Source of the DNA: an uncultured Cellulophaga sp.
GTDB taxonomy: Bacteria > Bacteroidota > Bacteroidia > Flavobacteriales > Flavobacteriaceae
Reading direction: 5' to 3'
Assembly (NCBI GenBank): GCA_947491225.1
Contig: CANLIE010000002.1
Location: 62,001-126,000 of the forward strand
DNA: 64,000 nt
Part shown: piece by piece, positions 7,126 through 17,240 of the stretch
Layout: every line of letters begins with the position of its first letter
Position numbering within the stretch: the stretch's first letter is position 1
Program-made: the position numbers and the translations under genes
Notes under the pieces: model-generated
What the model was told of the DNA's origin: nothing
Seen by the model: only the letters and a program-made list of their open reading frames with translations
Database searches by the model: none

Positions 7126-7575
7126 TTATTGAATATTAAATTCTAAATCTAAATATTGAGGAGGTAAGCATCTTGTGTCATCACATACCATAAATTCTAC
7201 TTCGGCAATGATTTTTGCTTTGCCAGCTTTTTTTAATTTAATACGTTGTGTAAATTTTGCCAGCTTTTCAAAATATTTTATTTTCATTTTAAAAACGGGA
7301 TCTTCAATAGTATGTCCTTTTTCTTCAAGCGTTTTTCCTACTAATAAAAAATTGTCAGTTTTTTTAAAAAGAAAAGTCGTAGCTATTGGACCACCTTCAG
7401 GAACGGATTGTGAATATAAATGCCAACCCATATCTATTTTGGCAGTAGCTACCAAGTCATACTCAGTTGCTGATATTTTTTTAACTGAAGTTGTCCATTT
7501 AACGGGTTCTAATATTTGTCCAAAAACACTGCTACTTACTATTAAAATTAATAAAAAGAATACATTCTTAATCAT
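7126..7575 (-). CDS. Stand-alone DsbD N-terminal domain protein
   Basis: The 149-residue product has a signal peptide (MIKNVFFLLILIVSSSVFGQ) followed only by the periplasmic DsbD-alpha fold. It keeps the redox pair in EFMVCDDTRCLPPQYLD (Cys131 and Cys136) and the WHLYSQ motif. It closely resembles residues ~38-165 of the DsbD encoded just upstream and starts 10 bases after that gene's stop, so it is probably a tandem duplicate in the same operon. The domain normally receives electrons from the DsbD membrane part and passes them to periplasmic partners. A free copy could act as an extra shuttle with its own target; that role is inferred. Confidence 0.85.
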   Translation of the reverse strand: MIKNVFFLLILIVSSSVFGQILEPVKWTTSVKKISATEYDLVATAKIDMGWHLYSQSVPEGGPIATTFLFKKTDNFLLVGKTLEEKGHTIEDPVFKMKIKYFEKLAKFTQRIKLKKAGKAKIIAEVEFMVCDDTRCLPPQYLDLEFNIQ

Positions 7576-7585
7576 TTGTAATATT

Positions 7586-9577
7586 TTATTTGTTTAATTT
7601 AAATTTTTTAATTCCTTCTTGTAACCACGTATAATACTCGTCTACGTCTGGAGTATAGCCAACAGGTTCATTTAAATTTTCTTCATTAAGGTTCATCAAC
7701 ACATAGTATGGTTGTGCATTAGTACCATATCGTATTTGTTGTAATTCACTCCATTGTTGTCCAGTATATCGTAATTTTTTGTTTGGATGTATTTTAGAGT
7801 CAGGAGCTTCTCCTTTGAATTTTATTTTCTCATCTACATATAGAGAAATGAGAATAATATCATTTTTAATTACATTTAATATTTTATTTTTTACCCATAC
7901 GTTTTGTTCCATTTTTCTACAGTTTACACAAGCGTGTCCTGTAAAATCTATCATAATGGGTTTATTTACTTTTTTTGCATATGCCAATCCAAGATTATAA
8001 TCATTAAATGCCAAGATATTATGAGGAGGCATTAAATGAGCACCTTCAGGAATCTCCTGAATATGGCTGGTAATATTTCCTCCAGATTTTGTAAAACCAA
8101 CACCGTACGGAGATTCACTATAATGTTGTGGTGGTGGAAAAGCACTAATTAAATTTAAAGGTGCTCCCCAAAGTCCAGGAATCATATATATGGTAAATGC
8201 AAGGGTAACTAAGCCTAAACTTAATCTGCCAACAGAAATGTGTTTTAGGGGAGAATCATGCGGTAATTGTAATTTGCCAAATAGGTATAGTGTTAAGGCT
8301 CCAAATATAGCTATCCATATAGCTATAAATACTTCACGTTCTAATAAATTCATCTGTAATACCATATCTGCATTGGATAAGAATTTAAACGCTAATGCTA
8401 ACTCTAAAAATCCTAAAACAACTTTTACAGAGTTTAACCAACCACCAGATTTAGGCAATGAATTTAACCAGCCTGGGAAAGCTGCAAAAATCATAAAAAC
8501 TAATGCAATTGGAAGAGAAAAACCTAACATACCTATTATAGGAAAAATACCTCCTTTAGTGGCTGCTTCTACTAAAACAAACCCAGCAACAGGGCCAGTA
8601 CAAGAAAATGATACTATAGCTAAGGCTAGAGCCATAAAAAATATTCCTGTATAACCTCCTCTGTCTGCTTGTTTATCAATTTTATTAGCCCAAGAGTTAG
8701 GTAGCATAATTTCAAAAGCACCTAGGAAAGAGAATGCAAATATTAAAATGATAATGAAAAAGAAAATATTAAACCAAACATTTGTAGATAATTCATTTAA
8801 GGCGGCAGAACCAAAAATAGCAGTTACAATAGTCCCTAAAAGAACATATATTACTATAATTGAAAGCGCATATATAATAGCATTTCTTATGCCTCTTGCC
8901 TTAGTTTTACTTTGTTTTGTAAAAAAGCTAACCGTCATTGGTATCATAGGAAACACACAGGGTGTGAATATAGCTATAAAACCAGCTCCAAAAGCCAAAA
9001 TAAATATATTCCATAGCCCTTTACGCTTTTCTTTATTGTTAGGTTTATCTTTTTTAGGAGTATCTTTTTTAGGAGTATCTTCTGCTTCAGCAGCTAAAGC
9101 AGTTGTTTTTTCTGTACTAAATTTGAACTCAATATCTTTGTAAGTAGGAGCTAAGCATTGTGTGTCATTACATACCATATAATTTACTTCACCCTTAATT
9201 ACAGATAACTCTTTGTTTATAATTTTAATACGTTGTTTAAATACGGCAGAGTTTTCAAAATACTTTACCACCATATTGTCAAAAGCTGGTTCCGGTGCAG
9301 AATGTCCTTCTTCTTCTGTGGGTATGCCAATAAGCATATAATTTTCGTTTTCCTCAAAAATGAAACTTGTGGCTATTGGTCCACCTTCATCTAGTTTTTG
9401 AGAATATAAATGCCATGAATCATTTATACTGGCTTCTATGACTAAATCGTATTCTGTTTCCGAAATTTTTTCTACAGAAGTAGACCAACTTACAGGATCT
9501 AGAATTTGAGCTTTTACAGTACTGTTAAAAACAGTATTGAAAATAACTAGTAGGAAAAAAAAGGTACATTTATTCAA
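7586..9577 (-). CDS. dsbD: Thiol:disulfide interchange protein DsbD
   Basis: DsbD moves electrons from cytoplasmic thioredoxin to periplasmic thiol proteins. I prefer a TTG start at 9577 (663 residues) because it puts a signal peptide ([16 protein letters not shown]) at the N-terminus; an ATG at 9619 would add 14 residues. In the longer (677-residue) numbering, the alpha domain carries Cys150/Cys155 in [11 protein letters not shown]. The membrane domain carries Cys221 in [16 protein letters not shown] and Cys340 in [11 protein letters not shown]. The C-terminal thioredoxin domain carries CVNCRK (Cys564/Cys567). All six redox cysteines are present. A short repeat ([13 protein letters not shown]) links the alpha and membrane domains. 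Confidence 0.93.
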   Translation of the reverse strand: MNKCTFFFLLVIFNTVFNSTVKAQILDPVSWSTSVEKISETEYDLVIEASINDSWHLYSQKLDEGGPIATSFIFEENENYMLIGIPTEEEGHSAPEPAFDNMVVKYFENSAVFKQRIKIINKELSVIKGEVNYMVCNDTQCLAPTYKDIEFKFSTEKTTALAAEAEDTPKKDTPKKDKPNNKEKRKGLWNIFILAFGAGFIAIFTPCVFPMIPMTVSFFTKQSKTKARGIRNAIIYALSIIVIYVLLGTIVTAIFGSAALNELSTNVWFNIFFFIIILIFAFSFLGAFEIMLPNSWANKIDKQADRGGYTGIFFMALALAIVSFSCTGPVAGFVLVEAATKGGIFPIIGMLGFSLPIALVFMIFAAFPGWLNSLPKSGGWLNSVKVVLGFLELALAFKFLSNADMVLQMNLLEREVFIAIWIAIFGALTLYLFGKLQLPHDSPLKHISVGRLSLGLVTLAFTIYMIPGLWGAPLNLISAFPPPQHYSESPYGVGFTKSGGNITSHIQEIPEGAHLMPPHNILAFNDYNLGLAYAKKVNKPIMIDFTGHACVNCRKMEQNVWVKNKILNVIKNDIILISLYVDEKIKFKGEAPDSKIHPNKKLRYTGQQWSELQQIRYGTNAQPYYVLMNLNEENLNEPVGYTPDVDEYYTWLQEGIKKFKLNK
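9047..9076. repeat. Short tandem repeat inside dsbD linker
   Basis: A 15-base unit (ATCTTTTTTAGGAGT) is present twice with a partial third copy, encoding the KKDTP repeats between the DsbD alpha and membrane domains. The unit is a multiple of three, so copy-number change would keep frame. Confidence 0.7.
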
Positions 9578-9784
9578 AATATAATATTTATAGATATATA
9601 CAAGACGTAAAAATAACAAAGAACCCTTACTTTTATGTAGTTAAAATTGGTTAATATTTTAAGTTTAAGTTACACTTTTTTAATATAAAGGTGGTAAATA
9701 GTATGTCTAGGTAACATATTAAGAAAAATAAGATTATAAAAGTTTAAACCACTTTAATGTAAAGCTTGTTATAACCTTTGTTTT

Positions 9785-11161
9785 TTATAATAAACTGTTT
9801 AAAAGATCTTTTAATTTAGGATCTGATGGTCTAGGTGCATTTGCATCTACAATATTACCTTCTGTATCTAATAGGATAAATTTAGGAATACCTAGAATTA
9901 CGTAATCTTTAATAAAGTCTGAATCAAAATTATTATCGGCAATTAATTGTACGCCACCTAATTCTCTATCTATAACCATTTTTTGCCACATATCATATGC
10001 AGCTGGTCTGTCTACAGAAATACTAACAAACTCTATGTTTTTGTCGTGGTATGCTTTTTCAGTTTCTTTTAAAGCAGGGATTTCTGCTAAACAAGGTCCG
10101 CACCAAGTAGCCCAAACATCTATATAAACAAATTTGCCTTTAAAATCATCTAAAGATGTTTTTCCGCCAGCGTGGTTTTCATAATCAACAAACTTAGGAG
10201 AAGCGTTGCCTGCTTCTATCGCTTTTAATTTAGTGTAATATTCTTTTACAGTTTTCTTTTGGTCTTCATCAGTAGAAGCAGCCATAAAAATATTGTAATA
10301 TTCATCTGGTTTTTCTGTAATTGTAATACCAAAAACTGACTGCTTTAACAAACCATTTCTAATAGTCTCAGACTCTATAGGTGCAATTGTTTTTAAAATT
10401 GCAAGTTCATAAGAAATAGAATCTGTATTCGCTTTTTCTCTTGCAATTTTACTATAGTGTGCATTTACTAAAGATTTGTATGAATTAGAGTTATTAAAAT
10501 CTTCTTCATTTGCAATGTTAATGGCATCTAACTCTGCTGAAAAGTTATCAGAAACTTTAAAATCTGGTTTTTGAGTATAATGCTGGTGAGACCTTTCAAA
10601 ATTAGATAAACTCATAAGGTAGTTGTAGTTGTTCTCTTTTTTTTGAGTTTTTCTAAAAGCATCTGATAAACCTTCTGTACCATCAATTAGAGAATTAATA
10701 GCTGCTTTTTGACCAGCCATTTTTTCTTTAAAAGCACCTTCTTCTAAAATGTAAGGATTATTACCATCCTTAAAAGTGGCTTCTTTTTCATTTTTTGATT
10801 TAAAAAAGTTATTTTCTATAGCACCTGTACCTGTTATTACTATGCTTTTAACAAAGTCTTTAGCATCTGCACTTAAACCAATGTTAAAACCTTCTTCTAA
10901 GTATAAATTAGTTCTGTTTTTATCATTTATAAGTGCATACTGCCCCTTAGGAGATTGTATGGTATCTACAAAAGAACCATCTACGGTAAGTGTGAGTGTA
11001 TCTATTTTTTTTCTATTCTCATAGCTAGCAATTAATACCTGTGTATTAGTAGCATTTGCAATTTTACCACTTACTATAGCATAATTTACAGGAGCAGCTT
11101 CTTCTTTGCAGGAGGCCAAGCTTAGTAAAGCAATGCTTATAACATAAATTGATTTTTTCAT
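9785..11161 (-). CDS. TlpA-like thioredoxin-fold lipoprotein
   Basis: The 458-residue product begins with a lipoprotein signal (MKKSIYVISIALLSLASCKE, lipobox Cys18). An N-terminal beta domain (about 25-125, SGKIANATNTQVLIASYENR) resembles the DUF4369-type domain common in Bacteroidota thiol-disulfide proteins. A helical middle region follows, then a TlpA/AlkHP-like thioredoxin domain with WATWCGPC (Cys354, Cys357) and a cis-proline segment LGIPKFILLD. It probably acts on periplasmic disulfides with electrons from a DsbD-type protein such as its neighbour. The gene is monocistronic, 207 bases upstream of dsbD. Confidence 0.88.
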   Translation of the reverse strand: MKKSIYVISIALLSLASCKEEAAPVNYAIVSGKIANATNTQVLIASYENRKKIDTLTLTVDGSFVDTIQSPKGQYALINDKNRTNLYLEEGFNIGLSADAKDFVKSIVITGTGAIENNFFKSKNEKEATFKDGNNPYILEEGAFKEKMAGQKAAINSLIDGTEGLSDAFRKTQKKENNYNYLMSLSNFERSHQHYTQKPDFKVSDNFSAELDAINIANEEDFNNSNSYKSLVNAHYSKIAREKANTDSISYELAILKTIAPIESETIRNGLLKQSVFGITITEKPDEYYNIFMAASTDEDQKKTVKEYYTKLKAIEAGNASPKFVDYENHAGGKTSLDDFKGKFVYIDVWATWCGPCLAEIPALKETEKAYHDKNIEFVSISVDRPAAYDMWQKMVIDRELGGVQLIADNNFDSDFIKDYVILGIPKFILLDTEGNIVDANAPRPSDPKLKDLLNSLL

Positions 11162-11556
11162 TAGTAATTATATTTAGGTTTAAACGCAATTTCGTAAGTT
11201 TTTGCGCCATTTAATAATGTTTTTGTAAATTTCTGCATGTTTTTTATATAATTTAACCATAACAGGCTATTTTACGCCTAAAATTGGAATAGAATATTTG
11301 GATATAAGCGTGATGGTCTAAATGTGTGGAATGGTTTACGACAAGATGTATTAGATTAAGCATATGTAAATCTTATCTAAAAGAATGAAAGGCTAAATGT
11401 GTAGACCAGAGCTAGGTGTAATTTAATGGAAGAATGGGATAATGATATGAATTTGATTACATAGATTTTTCTGTTAAAATTTAAGATATTAAATTGATAC
11501 CAAAGTTTTCGTTTTAGTGGTAATTTTACTTTATATTAATATTATATTACTATATA
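11162..11556. other. Divergent intergenic region
   Basis: About 395 bases between the start of the TlpA-like gene (minus) and the start of the VanX-like gene (plus). No open frame, RNA gene or strong hairpin was seen. A ten-base sequence CTAAATGTGT occurs twice (near 11318 and 11393). Both promoters should lie here, but no full TTTG/TAnnTTTG pair stood out. Confidence 0.4.
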
Positions 11557-12279
11557 ATGAAGAAGCTATGTATAACATTATTGTTAATTTGTTTTGTGAC
11601 TATTGGGTGTAAGGAAAAAGCAGAACAAGTTGTAAACATAACAATTGATAACAAAAATACTAGAGCAAAAGATTTACAAGCAACAGCTGTAGACAAAAAG
11701 CAAAAAGAGTTTAAAACTTTTTTAGGTATAGCTGATACTACATTTGTACGCTTAGCAGATTTTACTGATAATTTCTCGTATGATTTGCGGTATGCTACCA
11801 AAAATAATTTTTTAAAAGAAAAAGTTTATGATTGCGCTGAGTGTTATACAAGAGCAAAAACAGCCAAAGCGCTTTTGAAGGCTAATAAAGAGTTTATGAA
11901 ACTAGGTTATAGAATTAAATTTTTTGATTGTTACAGACCAAATTCCGTACAATATAAAATGTGGAAAATTGTGCCTAATCCACAATATGTTGCTAACCCT
12001 AAAAAAGGATCAATTCATAATAAAGGAGGTGCAGTAGATATAACATTGGAGACTTTAGGTGGTAAGGAATTAGATATGGGAACCGATTTTGATTTTTTTG
12101 GAAAAAGGGCATATCATGATAATATGAATTTACCTGAAAATATTTTAGCAAATAGAAAATTACTTAAAGAGACTATGGAGAAATATGGGTTTTGGTCTAT
12201 TAGAACAGAATGGTGGCATTATAACCTATCAGCTATGTCTAATGCAAAAGTTGCTAATTTTAAATGGGAATGTAAGTAG
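11557..12279 (+). CDS. D-alanyl-D-alanine dipeptidase (VanX-like, M15D) lipoprotein
   Basis: The 240-residue product has a lipoprotein signal (MKKLCITLLLICFVTIGCKE, Cys18) and a zinc D-Ala-D-Ala dipeptidase domain. The metal ligands are visible as SIHNKGGAVDIT (His154, Asp161) and EWWHY (catalytic Glu218, His221), with the substrate-binding Arg in FFDCYRPNS. The family cleaves free D-Ala-D-Ala. A lipid-anchored periplasmic copy is more likely to recycle peptidoglycan fragments than to confer vancomycin resistance, since no VanH/VanA genes are nearby. Confidence 0.88.
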   Translation: MKKLCITLLLICFVTIGCKEKAEQVVNITIDNKNTRAKDLQATAVDKKQKEFKTFLGIADTTFVRLADFTDNFSYDLRYATKNNFLKEKVYDCAECYTRAKTAKALLKANKEFMKLGYRIKFFDCYRPNSVQYKMWKIVPNPQYVANPKKGSIHNKGGAVDITLETLGGKELDMGTDFDFFGKRAYHDNMNLPENILANRKLLKETMEKYGFWSIRTEWWHYNLSAMSNAKVANFKWECK

Positions 12280-12373
12280 TTTAAAATTGTTAATGAAAAA
12301 TGAAAATTTTGGTAATTGGACAGTACAAACCAAAGATTAAATTTATACTTTGGATAAAAATAAAGAATAACAA

Positions 12374-13552
12374 TTATTGTTTCTCACATACAATCACAAT
12401 TTTTTCATCTAAACAATTTGTAGTAAAAAATAGATAATCATATCCTCCATCTTTTATTTTATATTTTTTACGAATGTTAGCAACACTTTCAGGAAAGTTA
12501 CGTGTGGTTATGTTTGCTTTGGAGAGATTTAGTTGTTGAATCTCTTTTTTGTTATATGGTATAGTCTTTTTTATAATAAAACGTCTACCTGCAAAGTCTA
12601 TGAGCAAATCAGAAGTGTACAAATGAGAATGTTCATGTAATTTATTTAATTTATACTGTTTGGAGATAGATTTAAATGCCCCAGATTTTAAAATAGCCGC
12701 ATTGGGCTCATATAGATAATTTTGAGGTTTACCATAAGTAGCTAAAGTTTCTTTTTCAGCATTAAGTTCAAAATTAAAAATGTAATCATAATTTTTTGTA
12801 AGGTTAATGGTTTTTATTTGGATGGGTTTTTTATAATTTTTTTCTAAAACCCAAAGCAATTCTTTTACTTCATTATTAATAGCTATAACATGAATTTCTT
12901 TTACGAATTTTAATGATTTTATTCCAACTGAAAAATCTAAAAGGGGTGACGTTTTTATTAAAATGTTGGATGATTTATTAAAAATAAATTCTAAATTTTC
13001 AGGAACATTAGGTAGGCAGTCTTCAAGGAAAAATACTTTCCCTTTTGCATCATTTCTTCGGGATGGATCTATATAAATCCAATCAAAAAAAAGATTGGTT
13101 TTCATTAAAAAATTCAACCCATTTTCTGAGATGCTTTTTATATGATTTGCTCCTAATATTTTGAAATTATGTGTAGCAATTTTTGATAAATTTTTATTGA
13201 TTTCACAGTGTATAACTTCTATCATTTTTAGACTAAAAAAATAGCTGTCTACACCTAGTCCTCCAGTAAGGTCTAAAAGTGTTTTTTTATCAATAATTGA
13301 AGCCTTGTAAAGAGCAGTTTTTTCTGAAGAAGTTTGTTCTATGTTTAGTTTGTTTGGATAGTAAATGTTTTTAGTAGAAAACCATGTGGGGAGTTTATCC
13401 TTACTTTTTTTTTTAGCTTCTATTTGTTCTACAAGCTCTTGGGTAGAAACATCCTTAAATTGGTTCTTTTTTAACAATACTGACACGATGTCAGTATGTA
13501 AATTTTTATTTATAAAATCTTGTACACCAGTATTTAGTATATTTTTATTCAA
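12374..13552 (-). CDS. THUMP-like class I SAM methyltransferase
   Basis: The 392-residue product carries motif I of a Rossmann methyltransferase (LLDLTGGLGVDSYFFS), an acidic motif II strand (EVIHCEINKNLS) and a catalytic-loop segment DWIYIDPSRRNDAKG resembling the DPPR-type loop of nucleic-acid N-methyltransferases. A C-terminal THUMP-like region follows. The family is common in Bacteroidota, and an RNA substrate is likely but not proven. It is the last gene of the operon from tsaD, starting 7 bases after the AI-2E gene. Its 3' end faces the VanX-like gene. Confidence 0.8.
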   Translation of the reverse strand: MNKNILNTGVQDFINKNLHTDIVSVLLKKNQFKDVSTQELVEQIEAKKKSKDKLPTWFSTKNIYYPNKLNIEQTSSEKTALYKASIIDKKTLLDLTGGLGVDSYFFSLKMIEVIHCEINKNLSKIATHNFKILGANHIKSISENGLNFLMKTNLFFDWIYIDPSRRNDAKGKVFFLEDCLPNVPENLEFIFNKSSNILIKTSPLLDFSVGIKSLKFVKEIHVIAINNEVKELLWVLEKNYKKPIQIKTINLTKNYDYIFNFELNAEKETLATYGKPQNYLYEPNAAILKSGAFKSISKQYKLNKLHEHSHLYTSDLLIDFAGRRFIIKKTIPYNKKEIQQLNLSKANITTRNFPESVANIRKKYKIKDGGYDYLFFTTNCLDEKIVIVCEKQ

Positions 13553-13559
13553 AGTAATA

Positions 13560-14648
13560 CTATAAATTTTTTGTCATTGATTTTACAATCCTATTTTCTG
13601 CAAAAAATTCCTTTAAAATTACTTTTATAGCAGTGTATCCTGGTACGGCAATAACCATTCCTGTTATTCCAAAAAGCAACCCACCAATTATAATAACAAG
13701 AAATATTTCTAACGGATGAGACTTTACACTATTAGAAAAAATAAAGGGTTGAGAAAAGAAATTATCAACCAATTGACCTATGATAAAACCAATTAAAACA
13801 TAGATGGTTTTAGGCAAGATTATAGTACTAAAATCTGACCCTAAATTGCTAGTCATAGTTAGACCAATCATTAGCACTCCGCCAATTATTGGACCTACAT
13901 ACGGTATTAAGTTTAACAGAGCGCAAAGAAAGGCAATTACTATGGCATTTTCTATTCCAAAAATTAGTAATACAATAGTGTAAATTACAAACAAAATTGA
14001 GATTTGAAATACCAATCCAACAAAATACCTAGAGAGTAAATTGCTAATAGTATTCATAGATTTTTTTAATCTGCTTTGTTTGTTTTGTGGAAATAAAATT
14101 AGCACGCCATCTTCAAATAATTTACTGTCTTTTAAAAAGAAAAAAGTTATAAAGAGTACAGAAAATAAGCCAATACTTAAACTCCCTAATATACCAATTA
14201 TTGAGTTTAAAAAATCTGGGATAAATGTAAAATCTAGACTACTAAAAAATTTAGATGATTTTAAGTTTTCTTCAATCTCATTAGTGCTTATTCCAAAATA
14301 ACCTGTTACTTCTCTGTACAAGTTCTCTGCATTTCCTTGTAGTTGATCAATATCTAATAATGATAGGTTTTGCCCTTGTTGGATAATAAGAGGTATAAAT
14401 AAAGCAATTATACCTCCAATGATACTAATTAGTAGCAACATAGTAAATACAACAGCCAGGGTGTTATTGAATTTTAATTTTTTACGTAAAAATAGTACAA
14501 TAGGACTGCCAATTAATGATGCTACTGCTGCAATGGAAATATAAACTATTACTGGGCTTATTTTATATAAAAAGAACCCTAACAATACTACGCCAGAAAC
14601 AATGGCTAAAGCACGTAAAATTCCGTCTGCTATGGTTTTTGCTTTCAT
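13560..14648 (-). CDS. AI-2E family transporter (TqsA/PerM-like membrane protein)
   Basis: The 362-residue protein has about eight membrane segments, the paired N-terminal helices (ALAIVSGVVLLGFFLYKI...) and the family's C-terminal core (NLIPYVGPIIGGVLMIG and GLLFGITGMVIAVPGYTAIK). Members are inner-membrane permeases proposed to export AI-2 or other small molecules; the substrate here is unknown. It starts 2 bases after the DUF4159 gene stop and is followed 7 bases later by the methyltransferase gene, so all three are likely co-transcribed. Confidence 0.88.
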   Translation of the reverse strand: MKAKTIADGILRALAIVSGVVLLGFFLYKISPVIVYISIAAVASLIGSPIVLFLRKKLKFNNTLAVVFTMLLLISIIGGIIALFIPLIIQQGQNLSLLDIDQLQGNAENLYREVTGYFGISTNEIEENLKSSKFFSSLDFTFIPDFLNSIIGILGSLSIGLFSVLFITFFFLKDSKLFEDGVLILFPQNKQSRLKKSMNTISNLLSRYFVGLVFQISILFVIYTIVLLIFGIENAIVIAFLCALLNLIPYVGPIIGGVLMIGLTMTSNLGSDFSTIILPKTIYVLIGFIIGQLVDNFFSQPFIFSNSVKSHPLEIFLVIIIGGLLFGITGMVIAVPGYTAIKVILKEFFAENRIVKSMTKNL

Positions 14649-14650
14649 AG

Positions 14651-15298
14651 TTAGTTATTAAATACGTATTGTATGATATTTGCTCCCATTTGTAACGCTT
14701 TATTTCTAATTTCAGGTGGATTATTGTGAACTTCAGAGTCTTCCCATCCATCACCTAAATCACTTTCAAAAGTAAAAAGTAATAGTAATCTATTATTATG
14801 GGTGATGCCTAATGCTTGTGGCCTTTTACCATCATGTTCGTGTATTTTAGGCAAACCATTGGTAAACTTATACTTTTGATTAAAAATAGGATGATTAGCT
14901 CCCAATTCTTCAAGCTCTTTATTTGGAAATAGCTTTTTTAATTCTTTTCTAATATATGGTTCCATTCCGTAGTTATCATCAATATGTAAAAATCCACCTG
15001 CTAATAAATACATTTTAAGGTTATTAACATCTTCATTAGAAAAATGAACATTTCCGTGTCCAGTCATATGTATAAATGGATATTGAAAAATTGTTGTGCT
15101 GCCCGCATCTACTATTTCTGGCTTTTCGGTTATAGTGGTTTTAATGTTTGTATTACAAAAATTAATTAGGTTTGGCAATGCAGTTGGGTTTGCATACCAA
15201 TCACCTCCACCTTTATATTTTAGAACTGCAATTTCTTGTGTATATGCACTTAAGCTAAAAATTAAAAATAGCTGCAATAAGAATACAATTTTGTCCAT
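14651..15298 (-). CDS. DUF4159 family exported protein
   Basis: The 215-residue product has a signal peptide (MDKIVFLLQLFLIFSLSAYTQ) and the DUF4159 core: KYKGGGDWYANPTALPNLI, FIHMTGHGNVHFSNEDV, AGGFLHIDDNYGMEPYIRKE and the late DLGDGWEDSEVH. The fold is gatase-like and the function unknown. Bacteroidota members sit in this same rsmE/AI-2E neighbourhood. Periplasmic location is expected from the signal peptide. Confidence 0.88.
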   Translation of the reverse strand: MDKIVFLLQLFLIFSLSAYTQEIAVLKYKGGGDWYANPTALPNLINFCNTNIKTTITEKPEIVDAGSTTIFQYPFIHMTGHGNVHFSNEDVNNLKMYLLAGGFLHIDDNYGMEPYIRKELKKLFPNKELEELGANHPIFNQKYKFTNGLPKIHEHDGKRPQALGITHNNRLLLLFTFESDLGDGWEDSEVHNNPPEIRNKALQMGANIIQYVFNN

Positions 15299-15426
15299 AG
15301 TAACTTAAAATTTAATCATATCTAATTTTCAATTGTATAAATATTAGCATTAGAGTTTAACCTGTAAAAAAACTATAAGGGTTTTTATGTATTCAAATGT
15401 AGCAAATAACAGTCATAATCTAAAAA

Positions 15427-16134
15427 TTACCCATTATTTATCATTGCTACGGTTGCACAGGCTACTATAGCAGCAGTTTCTGTACGTAATCTGTTCTTAC
15501 CTAATGATACAGGAATAAACCCTTTTTCATAGGCTAAAGCTATCTCTGAGTGAGAAAAATCACCTTCTGGACCAATTAGGACTGTTACATCTTTGTCGGC
15601 AGCAACACGTCTTTTTAGTTCTGCTTTCTCTTCATCTTCACAATGAGCAATAAATAGGAGTCCGTGCTGTTCTTTTTTTATAAAATCAGAAAAAAGAATT
15701 GGTTCATTTAATAATGGTAAATAGGTCTGTAAGGATTGTTTCATAGCAGATTGAATTACCTTTTCCATTCGTTCCAGCTTTAAAACTTTACGTTCAGAGT
15801 GGTCACAAATAATAGGGGTAATTTGATTTACGCCTATTTCGGTTGCTTTTTCTAAGAACCATTCAAACCTATCATTCATTTTGGTAGGTGCAACTACCAT
15901 ATGTAAAGAATGCATAGGTCTATGCCTTTTTTCTTTTGATGTTATTTGTACTTTACATTTTTTAATGTCAGCTACTAAAACCTTAGCAGTAAATAAATAA
16001 CCTTTTCCATTAGTAATGTATAGTTCGTCACCTTCGGTCTTACGTAATACTTTTACAATGTGCTTGCTTTCTTCTATAGGAAACACAAACTGAGAAATGC
16101 TGTTGTCTAGGGAACTGTTATAAAATAGGTGCAT
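15427..16134 (-). CDS. rsmE: 16S rRNA m3U1498 methyltransferase RsmE
   Basis: The 235-residue product is a SPOUT methyltransferase with an N-terminal PUA-like part (SKHIVKVLRKTEGDELYITN) and the SAM-binding knot motifs VLIGPEGDFSHSEIALAYE and VSLGKNRLRTETAAIVA. It methylates U1498 in the decoding region of 16S rRNA. Length is normal for the family. It follows tsaD by 76 bases on the same strand. Confidence 0.95.
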   Translation of the reverse strand: MHLFYNSSLDNSISQFVFPIEESKHIVKVLRKTEGDELYITNGKGYLFTAKVLVADIKKCKVQITSKEKRHRPMHSLHMVVAPTKMNDRFEWFLEKATEIGVNQITPIICDHSERKVLKLERMEKVIQSAMKQSLQTYLPLLNEPILFSDFIKKEQHGLLFIAHCEDEEKAELKRRVAADKDVTVLIGPEGDFSHSEIALAYEKGFIPVSLGKNRLRTETAAIVACATVAMINNG

Positions 16135-16210
16135 AAATTGTCTTGTTGTTTTTAATTTTATTTGAATATGCTTTTAATCTAATTCAGTATAAGAAGAACA
16201 TAGTTTTTAA

Positions 16211-17239
16211 TTATTCATTTATTATATATCTGGCTTTTGCTGTTACGCTTTGTGTTGTAAATTTTTCTTCAATGTACTTTAAGTAGCCAACAATTCCAAT
16301 CATAGCAGCATTATCTGTGCAAAATTCAAAAGGCGGTATATAGGTCTTCCATCCGTATTTTCTTTCTGCATCTTTAAGTGCTTTTCTAATTCCAGAATTA
16401 GCAGACACACCACCGCCAATGGCAATTTGCTTAACCCCTGTTTGTGCTACTGCTTTTTTTAGCTTATCTAATAAAATCATAATAATGGTATACTGTATAG
16501 AGGCACAGATATCATTTAAATTTTCTTTTATAAAATTAGGGTTCTTTTGTGTTTCTTTTTGAATAAAATAAAGAATGCTGGTTTTAAGGCCACTGAAACT
16601 AAAATTTAAGTCACCCACTTTAGATTTTGGAAAAGGAAAAGCCTTTGGGTTGCCATCTTGAGCATATTTATCTATTAATGGCCCTCCAGGATATGGTAGA
16701 CCTAATATTTTAGCACTTTTGTCAAAAGCTTCACCAACAGCATCATCTAGGGTTTGACCAAGAATTTCCATATCAAAATAACTTTTGACTAAAACTATTT
16801 GTGTGTGACCACCACTTATAGTCATTCCTAAAAAAGGGAATTCAGGTTTTTTTCCAGATTTGTCATCAATAAAATGTGCTAAAATATGTGCTTGCATATG
16901 ATTCACTTCTATTAAAGGAATACCTAGCCCTAATGATAAGGATTTTGCAAAAGAGGTGCCTACCAATAATGATCCCATTAATCCTGGTCCTCTTGTAAAA
17001 GCTATCGCCGATAAATCTTTTCTATTGATGTTAGCTTTAGCTAATGCTTGGTGAACAACTGGGACTATGTTTTGTTGGTGTGCCCTTGATGCTAACTCAG
17101 GAACAACTCCTCCATATTCTTCATGTATTTTTTGTGTTGCAACTACATTACTAAGCATTTTACTATTGTGTAAAACAGCAGCAGAAGTGTCATCACAAGA
17201 AGATTCTATTGCAAGTATGTAAATATTGTTTTTTTCCAC
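16211..17239 (-). CDS. tsaD: tRNA N6-threonylcarbamoyladenosine transferase TsaD
   Basis: TsaD transfers the threonylcarbamoyl group to A37 of ANN-decoding tRNAs with TsaB and TsaE. I choose the GTG at 17239 (342 residues, MEKNNIYILAIESSCDDTSA) rather than an upstream ATG at 17293. The shorter form matches the usual family N-terminus, and the -7 element at 17274-17267 would put the transcript start downstream of that ATG. The metal ligands His114 and His118 (VNHMQAHILAH) and the ASKHA motifs SGGHTQIVLV and AIGGGVSANSGIR are present. It is the first gene of the tsaD-rsmE-DUF4159-AI-2E-methyltransferase run. Confidence 0.95.
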   Translation of the reverse strand: MEKNNIYILAIESSCDDTSAAVLHNSKMLSNVVATQKIHEEYGGVVPELASRAHQQNIVPVVHQALAKANINRKDLSAIAFTRGPGLMGSLLVGTSFAKSLSLGLGIPLIEVNHMQAHILAHFIDDKSGKKPEFPFLGMTISGGHTQIVLVKSYFDMEILGQTLDDAVGEAFDKSAKILGLPYPGGPLIDKYAQDGNPKAFPFPKSKVGDLNFSFSGLKTSILYFIQKETQKNPNFIKENLNDICASIQYTIIMILLDKLKKAVAQTGVKQIAIGGGVSANSGIRKALKDAERKYGWKTYIPPFEFCTDNAAMIGIVGYLKYIEEKFTTQSVTAKARYIINE

Positions 17240-17240
17240 G

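Noticed and set aside
11557-12279. Vancomycin-resistance vanX
   Set aside because: The dipeptidase motifs are present, but it is a lipoprotein with no vanH, vanA or regulator nearby, so a peptidoglycan-recycling role is more likely.
12330-12353. CCAAAG/CTTTGG hairpin between the VanX-like and methyltransferase genes as a terminator
   Set aside because: Only a six-base stem with a 12-base loop and no clear T run; too weak to call.
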